A DNA stretch of 64,000 bases, from the NCBI GenBank assembly GCA_019614645.1, contig JABWDB010000014.1, positions 3,844,001 to 3,908,000 of the forward strand, read 5' to 3'. How positions within the stretch are numbered: the first letter of the stretch is position 1; every line of letters begins with the position of its first letter. A program made the translations under genes and the position numbers. This document shows, one piece after another, positions 23,862 to 33,900 of the stretch. The notes under the pieces were generated by a model. The model was not told where the DNA came from, made no database searches, and worked only from the letters and a program-made list of their open reading frames with translations. Source of the stretch: Stratiolaelaps scimitus. Its lineage: Eukaryota > Arthropoda > Arachnida > Mesostigmata > Laelapidae.

Positions 23862-23985
23862 ATGTTAAGATGGGCACCTGCGCGGGTCTACGTAAGGGGT
23901 CGGTCGAGTAGTTCTGCTGCGCTCGTGATACAAAGTTTCCCCTGTAAAAACTTGCCTCCAACATTCTCATCCGCAAGCATTTCCG
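23862..23985 (+). CDS. Candidate first coding exon with a mitochondrial-type presequence
   Basis: ATG at 23862 begins a 41-codon frame ending at the strong donor gtgagtcc (intron from 23986), leaving phase 1. The peptide starts MLRWAPARVYVRGRSSSSA and is rich in Arg, Ser and Ala with no acidic residue, as in mitochondrial targeting sequences. It sits at the end of a CpG-rich stretch (23.0-24.1 kb) that could be a promoter. I find no matching downstream exon, and GC-rich DNA opens frames easily, so this is only a candidate. Confidence 0.28.
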
Positions 23986-25045
23986 GTGAGTCCCTCGCAA
24001 CCGCCGTCCTCCCAATCGCAAACGAAGTTGAAGTCGAAGAGAAAAAGGCTAACGCAGACACAAATATATACTGTACGGAAGTCCGCGAAACGCGCCCCGG
24101 AACCTCGAAAACGACGGGTTAGGTGGAGACGGCAGTAGGATAGCAGGAGAAGGCAGTAGTCGTGATAGCAGGTAGGCTGTAATGCACTGTCGAGCGTCGA
24201 GAAGGCTGTTCTCGGCTGTTGGCTACACAGTAACCATTTTCAGGGGCGAGACTGACAAGTCAATTGCACATGATTTTTGCAGGTTTGTGACATTTTTAAC
24301 ACAGTATGCTGAGCGCGAAGAGAGTTGTATTTCAAATGAAATAGGTGTGCCTTTGTCAGAATACACAAATTCGCCATTTCCATAGTACGTCTCCTCTTCA
24401 ACGACCGAATGAGGTACGTAAGTGGGATTGCATTTCGTAAGTGACAATTTGCGCATTGGGAGTGTGGGAAAAAATCAAATCACCTCCTGGTCAATGATCT
24501 TTCTGTTCTTTACATCTCTTCCTAGGGACAAGTAAAGCTGAGCTTCGTTATGGCATTAATGACATGATATGGGAGTACGCTGGTGAGCGCGGATCGTAAT
24601 CAATATCCGACATACACTAAAATACTAATCTTGTACTCAGCTGATAAGTAAATGGTGCCAGGAACTATATTCTACAAATATATTATGTTCGGTTGCCAGT
24701 TAACCACTATTGATTTTATATATATATACATATATAAACACGCCAGCTAAGATCGAGAACGCAGAGAAGGTGGATTAATCGAGGTAGGGAGGAACTCAAT
24801 ATCGATAGCAACGAAGCACGAACGGATCGAAAACACAAAATTGCTTAACAACATCGAAATCAGCTACAACAGGCAACTCCTTCATAGCTCAACACAAACA
24901 CAGGACAACTTAAAGCGTTGAACGAAAAATCTCCGTTGTTGATGATGGAATCCATTAAAGAAGAAGAAATGAACGGGCCGAAACCAGCGAAAAATGGAAC
25001 GATTCAGGTTGTGATATCGCGTGTGGTGTCGCTTGGAATCGTCAC

Positions 25046-25211
25046 CTTTAGCAAGATGGCTCCGAAGTAGCGTGAAGTCCTGTTTCAGGCCGATGTGTAG
25101 CCAGAGGAGTGTCGCTGACACGAGCGTCCCGATGAGAACGATGAGGAACAGCCACGCTGGAACCCAGAGGCCACCGCCACTTCGGCCGCCGGAACTCCTT
25201 TTTTTGTTTGG
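25046..25211 (-). CDS. Candidate exon encoding a membrane anchor
   Basis: The minus-strand frame is open from 25211 to a donor (AAAG then gtgacg) at 25046/25045. It encodes a short polar, glycine-rich segment (KKRSSGGRSGGGLW), then a strong hydrophobic helix, VPAWLFLIVLIGTLVSATLL, followed by WLHIGLKQDFTLLRSHLAK. This is the layout of a signal anchor in a type II membrane protein. It lies upstream, on the same strand, of the coiled-coil exons at 17.6-19.05 kb, so it could supply their missing anchor, but the exit phase (1) does not match the entry needed there (2). The upstream boundary is unclear because only an A-rich acceptor is visible. Confidence 0.35.
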
Positions 25212-25379
25212 TTATTGTAATCGTTCGTCGCGACGAGAAGCAGTCACGGCCGCAACGTCAGCAAAGTTCGATGATCGACGAAGAAGTTGAAGAGTAAAGG
25301 CCAGCAGTAATAGGAACGGGGAGGTGGGTGGATGCAGAAGGCAGGAATAAAAACAAGGGAGAACACCACACAACATCAA

Positions 25380-25385
25380 TTTATT
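25380..25385 (-). terminator. Polyadenylation signal, minus strand
   Basis: AATAAA on the minus strand, 139 bases beyond the stop at 25524. The spacing suits a short 3' UTR for the exon above it. Confidence 0.4.
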
Positions 25386-25523
25386 TAATATGTAATAAAT
25401 ACAAGATCGATGTGCACATCTAAATATCGACTCGAGCAAAATATACAAGCTAGCTATTATACATGTTGTGCTACATTTTTTTGTTCGGTTAGCCTGTTCT
25501 CTAAATCGTTATGTGTTTCGTAA

Positions 25524-25833
25524 TCATCTAAGATGGCGATAGAGGAAAGGATTGAAAAAGGCCGAGAAACTAGTCATCTTATCTAGTGTTAGCGAGACGT
25601 GTTCTTTGTAATATTCGAGGCGTCCGTTTCGTATTAATGGAAGATTATCGTGTACACTATGTGAATAGTAGTTCTGAGAGGAGATGAAATATGATCGATC
25701 TTTAACATGGGCAGCGTTCAAGGTGTCCAGTGCAGCTAATGGTGGTTTTGGTACTTTTACAGCTCTTTTTCCGGATTGAGGAAGGCGTACGATGTCAAAA
25801 GACGCCACAGCTAAAGACTCTGATTGATCGTTT
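25524..25833 (-). CDS. Candidate terminal exon, unknown protein
   Basis: A good acceptor (gggttgctaatatttcag) precedes a 310-base open stretch: one base plus 103 codons including the stop. The peptide looks like natural protein: SFDIVRLPQSGKRAVKVPKP, then DRSYFISSQNYYSHSVHDNL, then RNGRLEYYKEHVSLTLDK. No good donor lies within it and an AATAAA follows 139 bases downstream, so I read it as a last exon. Upstream exons are unknown; the small ATG frame at 26062 is a candidate, but its possible donors give the wrong phase. No family recognised. Confidence 0.4.
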
Positions 25834-25936
25834 CTGAAATATTAGCAACCCAATACTTTTTGGAGGTTACCGTTTTGGAACCACCGCCGCCGTCTGACAG
25901 CCATTACTACGATTTTTAGCGGCAGTTGACAAGGTG

Positions 25937-26062
25937 CTAACAGCAGCGGGGGATCAAGGCAGGAGACGAGGCCAAGTGCGCAGGCTCCTTCAGGTACGAG
26001 ACCTGGCGCGCCTTGATATCCTCTACCAACTCTCCTACCGTTAAGCGCTTGTACGCTTGCAT
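25937..26062 (-). CDS. Small ATG-initiated frame, possibly a first exon
   Basis: A 41-residue minus-strand frame beginning MQAYKRLTVGELVEDIKARQ and continuing VSYLKEPAHL. The first ~30 residues look like a charged, helical protein segment, and the codons are balanced. A donor could lie at the gtctcg after residue 20, or the frame may simply be short. The plus strand here also has an acceptable donor (ccttcag/gtacga), so strand choice is not certain. I cannot name it. Confidence 0.28.
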   Translation of the reverse strand: MQAYKRLTVGELVEDIKARQVSYLKEPAHLASSPALIPRCC

Positions 26063-26099
26063 GTTCGGCTCCCAGACATCGTGGTTTGTTGGAATATGG

Positions 26100-28700
26100 T
26101 TAACATTGCCCAGCCGTCAGATCGGTCTGTTGGAGATAGTCCAGGTAAGTCTAGCATGACTGACCGACGACACGGCTTAAGGCCAAAAATAGGAAAAAGG
26201 AACGATAGGAACTCTCTACTGCTGGCAAACACTACAACTCCACGAGTGTCAGCACCGTCTCCTAACCAGGCCCTTGAAGCAATGCTGTGAAGCGGCACCG
26301 AGATTTGTCATACAACGAAGAAGACAGCTGAGAGTTAGCTAGGCAAAGTCTGTGGGCTTGTATGTTCTATCTAAGGGCAAGCCAGTCAGGGTGTCCTTAG
26401 AGCTCTGAAATCCGCGATAAGGTACCCGACCAGTGATAGGCGTGCGCAGGGTTAACGCCCGTCGGACACGGAAGCCAGACACACCCAGACAGACAAATCC
26501 AGAGCGAAGGGAACGCGAGTATGATGGCACCGTGCCAACGTGTTGTGGCGTGGCGGGAGAAATGACCAGCAAAGGAAGAAGCCGGCCCGGCCGCATGACC
26601 AGAATCAGGTCGACTGAAAACGAAGTACCGTCGCAGACGACGATGGCGTCGGCAGCGGCGGCGATGGCGATGGTCGCCTGCGATTGATCACCTGTGTCAC
26701 CACGGGGTGGACATAGATTCCTGCACGTAGCAGTGCGATGTAACTATATATGAAATGGGGCGGCAGTATAAAGAAAAATCATCGCTCATTGATTGTTGAA
26801 TCCAAAGAGAAGTATGCCACGCTGGATATGCACTCGTGACTTCGACAGCGATTGTGTTATGTGCGCGAGTGACGTCAATACGAATCATCAGTCCCGACAC
26901 TTGGTGAATGCTTTATCATCGGGAACTAATGCGGGAGCGGATTCTACTAGGGATCGTCTTTCAAAATAACAACAACAGCAGCAGGTAGACTATCAATAAG
27001 CTCTACCTCTAGTTAGCAAACACTTGTGTTTAGGAGCGCGAGCTTTCTGTTGCGCGGTTATTCTTTCGTCATAAGAAGATCAGCGGTCTCTAGCATAACC
27101 CGTAACTATATCGAAGAAAGAAAAAACCGGATAGGCCGGAAATAGCAGAGAAGAAGACTTTTCCAAATGTCCATTTTCGTTGTTTGAATTTAAATACATT
27201 CGACATACTTTGATACGTGGGCGTTACAGTTTGACAGTGCGGTGTTTTCCCATTATCGGTGCCTACTGGCAATACCTATTTTCTGTAGGGATTTCGAATC
27301 TCCCTCAACATAGCGTACTTTCAGAAACAAATCATCCATCATTTGTGGCTATCTTGTAACACGTTCGCTAGTCACTGTACAGAGAGATTACGAGGGAGAT
27401 TTTTTGCTGGTAGTTGTAGTTTTAGCAGTAGCCATGCAACAGTAGTACAATAGTACGGCCTCGCATAATACTCGGCGTTCGTTTCCCAAGCATCTATTGT
27501 AATGTCTAGCTAATTCGTGCCGACCGCCGGGTTCCGCACCATTGACACCACACCTCGCTCCTGCTCTGCCTGCTGTTATTGTCGGAGGCAGGTACGGCAC
27601 AGACCTTCTCCAATTCTTCCCTGATCTCGCGCCTCTCGATATAGTGACGTATACACGAGGCGAGGAACTAGAGTACCTCCTCAATTTCTCTGTTCGTACT
27701 TTTCGGCCGTTGCGGCTTGATTTCCTCTATCTGCTCAACTCACTGTGATCACAGAATGGGGTAAACGCAACTAGGCATCGGACCAGTTGCACTTCCGACG
27801 ATCGCCTTGCAAACGTGGATGGGAGACCGCAGCCATTCCTCATACGCGCGCACAAAGGCAGGACTCTGAGGAGGGGCGCGTCACGACGTCTTTACAGCAT
27901 CTACTCAACAGCAACAGCAGCAGCGTGCCATTCTGTGTGAGGAAGCGATCGGCAGAACCAGCAGCTGACGCTGAAGCATAGCTCCCTGCTGGCAGATCTT
28001 TTGGTGCGGGCCCTTCACGCCGCGCGCACAATGGATCGGCCCCCGTCGACCGGCACTGTTCGCCACCGCCGCTATTTTCGCTGTTCGCAGCTCGTACGCC
28101 GCGCCGAATGAAGGTCTGGGCGGGGCCTGGCTCAACGAGTTCTGGAGAGAGCGACGCACGCAGAATAACTGGCTTGTGTGGATCAGCTAAGGGAACGAGG
28201 GAACGAGGTGGTTGGGGCTCGAGACTTGCGAACTGTCAACTTCGGAAGCTGTTGTTGAGGACGGGAACGGGCGATAGCGAAACGATGAGAATGAGAACCC
28301 AGCAACTGCGGGTGGCCACGAGCTGACGGGCAACTAGCACCAATCCACCAAGCTATTATATCTGTGAGACGTAGACGGCGTGCGAAGGGACCGTAGCGAG
28401 ATAGCACAGGGATACGACTGGACAGCCTCAAAGGGGCCGGGTCCTTGGGTTCCCATCGGAGGCCCCATCACCGAGCGGACGAGAACGAATGAAAAATGAA
28501 AACCAAAAGGTCTTTTTTCGTCTTCTTGTCTTTTTTTCTATCCAAATGTCACCTGCTCTATCCCGAAGCTACGGCCATCACACGTAGACTCACTCACTTA
28601 AATACTCGGATTGATACGTGGGTCAGGTTCGTGGATGCGACGGCCACATAGATGGATCGAAGAAGGATGGTGTCCTAATTATTTCGTTAATTTACTATCT
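26100..28700. other. GC-moderate DNA with many overlapping short frames, no gene supported
   Basis: Frames around 26339-26687, 27388-27748 and 27840-28431 are open on both strands at once and none gives a recognisable product. No clear TIRs, box B or poly-A tail was seen. Confidence 0.5.
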
Positions 28701-28708
28701 CTGTTTTA

Positions 28709-29095
28709 GGTAACACTTCAGCCTGACAGTCCCGGGCAGTGCCCCAAGCCGAAATCGGTTCTGGGTTTAGTCCGTAAGAGTCTGACACTACCAGGCAAAT
28801 ACCTTAGTGTGAGTCCTGGTGTCCATGCCGGATTTACCTTTAACCTCTTAAAAAGAAAGCAACGCTTCAGCCGGCCACCTGCTAGTTCATTGAGGAGCAC
28901 GGTCACGCAGCTCAGGCAACTCTTCAAGAACTCCTAGAGTCGGGCATGTGAAACGTGCCGGGTTCAGCCCAGAAGGAGGAATCAGCTGAGGCCTCAGTAC
29001 CGGTGGAAGCAGTAAATTGACACCGCCGGGACGAAATGTCTCGCATTTACATTTAACCTCTATAAAAAATATAAAAAAAAGGTAACGCTTCAGCC
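28709..29095 (+). repeat. Repeated retroelement-like unit, three heads
   Basis: The head motif ggtaacacttcagcc occurs at 28709-28723, a near copy (aagcaacgcttcagcc) at 28857-28872, and ggtaacgcttcagcc at 29081-29095. The second and third heads are each preceded by a shared tail, atttacctttaacctctta (28832-28850) and atttacatttaacctctat (29045-29063), followed by an A-rich stretch. So a unit with a fixed head and a ttaacctct-plus-poly-A tail is present about two and a half times, with variable insides (148 and 224 bases). This suggests nested or tandem insertion of a short retroposon. I do not recognise the family. Confidence 0.6.
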
Positions 29096-29745
29096 GATCT
29101 CCGACACCCTTCAGTTGCTTTTGTTGTGAACCCGCTGCGTGTTCAGTGAAGTGGAGGGGTGAAGCTCTCCGCTGAGTTCCTACTTTTCGTCTCATGAAGT
29201 TGAACAACTGTTTTCGCTGAGGGCAACGGGCTGAAGAACGTTCAAAGCCAAGACAGGGAAAATTATGACGTTACCAGAGTTCACCCAGAGTTACCTCTTT
29301 GCCGTGCATAGTACATCCCCGAGACGGACAATCGTTCATCGTTAGAAGGGGGCCATCGAGTGGTAGAATCATCCTCCTTCAACACTAAAGGATCAGCTAT
29401 GCAGCTGCCGGCATTGACTCCGTGTGGGGCATCACACTGAAGTGGTGATACATCAATAGAGAGGCAAAGCAAAGGTCGCGTTCTGCTGCGGTGCTCTGTT
29501 TAATATTGTAGTAGTATCTTTTAATAAGCATTACCCATACTTATAGACTACATATGCTTTCCAGCACTAACTACACGATCTAGACGGTACTAAAGCTGGC
29601 GGAGATTAAAAAAAAGCAAAACACAGCGGTTTTGGCACGTTACGTTGTGGAGCTTTCGTCACTTGCAAACTGAATACGACAACAATAGTGTTCATCGTAG
29701 TTCTCTGATCCGTTTAACGCCAACCACCGTCTTAGGGAAGTTGGG

Positions 29746-30228
29746 GTGCCCGTCGCTGGGCTACTTCTAATCTACAAAATGCTCCTAATTCCATTGCTAT
29801 GCTACGGTATCACAATCTGGGGTGGCGGCTTCAGAGACACGCTTCGCCGGGGTGAAATCATTCAGAATGATGCTCTGAGAGCTGTGTTCGGCCGCCGTCG
29901 TAGGGACTCTGTTGCCGATGTGTTTCAACAGTTTGACCTGCTTTGCCTCAAGGACATATGCACCTTTCAGACTGCTCTCCTTGCATTCAAAACATGCAGT
30001 GGTAAGATACCAGCCGACATTTCCTTCCCTATCACGATGGTGAGGAAGCGTTCGACCCGTCGCCCAACCACCTTTGAGGTGCCATTTACTGTCAAAGAGT
30101 CCAGCCGCCAAGCTCTCGCTTACCGTCTACCGGTCGTCTGGGGCTCGCTCCCTCGTGAGCTTCGTTCCCTCACTTCAGCTAAAAAGTTTGCAAGTGAGGC
30201 AAAAAAGTTCCTTGCGGGGAGGGTTTAA
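29746..30228 (+). CDS. Reverse transcriptase ORF2, C-terminal part (LINE)
   Basis: A 160-codon frame that is open upstream of the first in-frame start and closes with TAA at 30226-30228. It holds the family-typical thumb/C-terminal segment: LIPLLCYGITIWGGGF, then EIIQNDALRAVFGRRRRDS, then LKDICTFQTALLAFKTCSG, and near the end YRLPVVWGSLPRELRSL followed by FASEAKKFLAGRV. The W-G or W-N-S-L-P motif just before the C terminus is common in CR1, L2 and jockey-like elements. The catalytic palm (FADD) and endonuclease are missing, lost to 5' truncation. It makes no functional enzyme by itself. Confidence 0.85.
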   Translation: MPVAGLLLIYKMLLIPLLCYGITIWGGGFRDTLRRGEIIQNDALRAVFGRRRRDSVADVFQQFDLLCLKDICTFQTALLAFKTCSGKIPADISFPITMVRKRSTRRPTTFEVPFTVKESSRQALAYRLPVVWGSLPRELRSLTSAKKFASEAKKFLAGRV

Positions 30229-30278
30229 AATGTGAATATAATTACAATTGTATATTTCAGATCCTGGTTACGATATGT

Positions 30279-30356
30279 CTCAGACTATCCTGACCACGTT
30301 GTAAGTCAGATTGTCCTGACCGTTTTATAAGTCAGATTATTCTGACCTTGTTGTAT
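30279..30356 (+). repeat. Three 26-base tandem repeats with palindromic core
   Basis: Three head-to-tail units of exactly 26 bases lie in the LINE 3' UTR: 30279-30304, 30305-30330 and 30331-30356. Each carries a core such as gtcagattattctgac, in which gtcaga and tctgac are inverted repeats around four bases. The first unit is the most diverged. Confidence 0.85.
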
Positions 30357-30999
30357 ATACACCTTTTATTCAAAATTTTTTTTTTTTTTTTGCGAGAACT
30401 TAGGCATTGTGAAACTGCAGTTCCGAAAATAAACCACTAATGAAATGAAAAAATGAAATGAAAATTGCCCAGGAGCTCCTCTTGAATCTTACCATGCTGG
30501 CCTCCGGGACCGCATAGCTAGTATCTCAGCTTATCGCAGTTGTTCTTCCTTAGTAGACTAGCGCTAGACTAATTATAAGAAAACAGAAAAAACAAAGTCG
30601 ACTAGCGCCGGGGCTGGCTCGAGTAAAAATTTTGCCAGTCCACAACCGCCCGGGTGTTACCCATGTGCAGCGTAGAGCGGTGTAGCCTTAGCAACCACGA
30701 AGTCGTCGTTCGAGAAACAACAGCAGCGGCTCGAGCGCTGGCTGTTTGCTCTAAAGTGGAATTAATGTGATGAAGGTGTGGCCGGGCATCCTTGTCACAA
30801 AAGCGGTATAGGGCCCCGTGCGCGTTTGCCGCGATACCGACGATGACGTGAGATAGCTGATGTGTTCGCAGTGCTTTTGGTTGTCTAGGTGTTTGTGTGT
30901 GTGTATGTGTATGCATGTATCATGTGTACGCGCATGAGAACGTAGAGACAAAGGGAGGAGATCAGGAAAGTGGTCGGTCGGCTCTACCCCACCTTAACC

Positions 31000-33900
31000 T
31001 CCCCTCGTTTTTCCCGTTCAGCACCGTGAGTAAAAGTACAGCCAGTTTGTCCTACTGACGATTTGCTATTTGTCATACGACGTTGTCCAGCAGTGGCGTA
31101 GCGACTAACCGGACGGGACCTCGGACTGAAAAGCTCTTCACCAGCTAACAGACTTGTTGTGCCCCCTAAGTTTTCTACCCTCGCACGGCCAATCCCTTTT
31201 CATCGCACTGCGGCTGACTTTGCCGCTCGTTGCGGACAACTCAAGTTGTCGTCGTTTTCGTCGTCGGCGGGCTGTTGCTGCTGCGATGTTATGAAACTCG
31301 CGCATTAGAGCTACTTGTCACCGGCCAGCCGATCGGCGATGGCCGCCAGCAACCGAGAACATCACATCATGTTTGAGAAGTTGAGACGTTCAGAAGAAGG
31401 CACCCGAATCCTGAACGACCAAGGTCCGTTCGCCCCACAACCGCTGTTCTCCTCCACGACCATTCAGAAGTGCTCCGACTCGAGGCGACCGATATAGCTT
31501 AGCACTGAGCATAATTCCCATGGGGTATTCGATCGTTTGCAGTTATCCACTCCACTCATCTAATCACGGCCAGCTGGTGTACCCCAGTGTAACAGAGCGC
31601 GATAGCGCGGGCGCCGACAACGAGACCATCAACGTTAACTGCGACCCGACCCTGTGACTGACCAACCAACTGGCCGCCAACTGACTATAGGCGCCCGCGC
31701 TGGCCAGCCACGCTGAGCCCTGCAGAACAACCACTAGAACACTACATCCAAGCAAACCAGCTAAACACAAGGACATAAAATTCTATTATAGTATATGTGG
31801 GTGGGGGAGGAACCAACCACCGAGCGGATCACTGGCCATGTGTGCATATGCAGCTTCGAGTAGAACAGTTCGAGAGAGGATTTCTTCTTCAAGCGGATTG
31901 GACTATACTATCGTGCACTTCAATCGAAATCGAATTGAGGATCTCTTCGATCAGACAGAAACACAGCGAACGAAAAAACCAATCCTGGGTGGAAGGGGCA
32001 AATATTTCTTGTTCCTTTTTTTGCCGATGTCCCTCTAAGGACTCGTCTACTCGTTGTGTGTTCGTGAGTGTGTGCTTGTGCTTGTAGCTTTTTCTCCATG
32101 TAGTTCTGTTTATCTTGCCTTTTTACATTTGCAACTGTCGAAGACGAACCGCGCGCGCCCTGTCAAGTTCTCGTCCGCCTGAGCTGTTTTTCTTGGCTGC
32201 TTACAGTTTAGAATGTTATTTCCGTTAAACCTCGACAGCGGGCAAGCGAGCGAGCTATAGAGCATGCTCGGTGTTTGAGAGTAGCCCCGACTGGACAAGA
32301 AGATGTATACACAACTTCTGGCCAGCCGTGGCAGGGGGGAGCCGATCATTGGACGACGTTTCAAACGATGATGGCCCACTCAACTTCAGGCCTCGTAGCC
32401 CGCTGAGCTCAGCACCTTCTTAGCAAAGCCATCGTCCTTGCTCAGCTCAATTTAGCCACCGCGCGGCGGCAAACTGTCACGGTAGGCCGTATGAGTAAAC
32501 GACTGACCCTGGACCTCGATTCGAGATGGCCTTTTCCAATGAAGCCTAGCGATTGAACGGTTCGCCATAAAGCGATCGATTTCATACGCCACTTGAAAAT
32601 GAATAGTGTAACCTTATATACGCCAGACGTGATCACAAGACGCGTGAGTACTCTCTATTGACGCAAGCAGGCTACGTTGGCTTCAGATGCCGCCGCTATT
32701 GTAACGCTCAGTGTAATCCTATAACTACCGATATTTGGCTCATCTCACACTTCTCGTGGCGTGATTAACAACCCTACAGTTGTTGCTGTATGGCTAACCT
32801 CTTAACAACTCTTGAAACTCTGGTAAGGGGGCAGGGTGAGAAGGGATCTTCAACGGCGAACCTACAAAACGTTTGTCCATTGCCTGGTATTCAGTTGGCT
32901 CCATAGGTCCGTGGCGGCACATGGTGCCTTCATGCTAATAAATAAGGGTATGTTCTCTGTTTCGTCCTCATTCAGGGATTAGCCCACAACATATCATGTT
33001 GTTTACCAGCGTTACCCTGTGCGTGGGCTATGAGAACGATTTAGCGGTACTGAGCAGCGAGTATCGAGCGTACGTCTAAATCTGGCCGGAATAGCAGCTA
33101 GCAGCATTGAATCTGTTTCGACTCTGGGGAGCACACACTGCGCTATCGCAAGGGCCTTGTAAAGTCAGATCGTTGGGCGTTGGCCGCAGATGGAAATGAC
33201 AGCTCTCCATGGAGTGGACCGATTTAATATTGTAAGGATTACTCTTCTTAATAAGTGCAAGTATAGGAAATCAGTGCTGTGGAATCAGTCTGCCGATCGA
33301 TTCTTTAAACACCCCCCCCCCCCACCAATCCACTCGGGTCCATTTGGAGCAACAGCAATGGTCCAGTCAGAAACGCTTCCTCCTTCAAGAAAGGAGCCGA
33401 TTTGACAAACAGCGTGACGGGGCACTTGTATCGTGGGGTTATATCATAGTTCGCTCCCTATAACAGTATACAGTTGATCATCGGACGTTAGTCCTGGCTA
33501 GCCCATTGTATGCTCTTTGATGACTCAATCGACGTTAGATTACTATTCACGATTTCTGGGGTAGGATTCGCCGTACGTTGGCGTTCACGTCTGCATGATA
33601 GGGCTCTATTGCCTTATACATTGAGAGACTTACCGATTGCTCAGTTAGCAAACTACGTGCAAGAATCCCACAGGATACTGCATCACCGTCTACACTAACG
33701 TTTCACACTTCTAGCACGGTCAGCGCTAGTGACAAATGAGACAACGTGGTACCTGTCGAGTTCGGAGGCATGCGCACATACACACAATGGCTCACAGCAA
33801 AAAGCCATTGGCAAACAGACACATAATCCGGTGATAGTCTCTTGCCAGCAAGACGTAGCCACACTCGCCTCAGCTTCCCAAGTAACCAGCAGTAAAGGTT

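Larger units (their letters stand above)
29700..30466 (+). mobile_element. Non-LTR (LINE) retrotransposon, 5'-truncated 3' end
   Basis: This is the 3' end of a non-LTR retrotransposon: the C-terminal coding part, a 3' UTR with three 26-base repeats, a long T run at 30376-30391, and an (aaatg)n-type simple tail ending near 30466. Most LINE copies are 5' truncated in this way. The open frame without stops suggests a fairly young insertion compared with the Tc1/mariner relics in this window. Confidence 0.85.
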
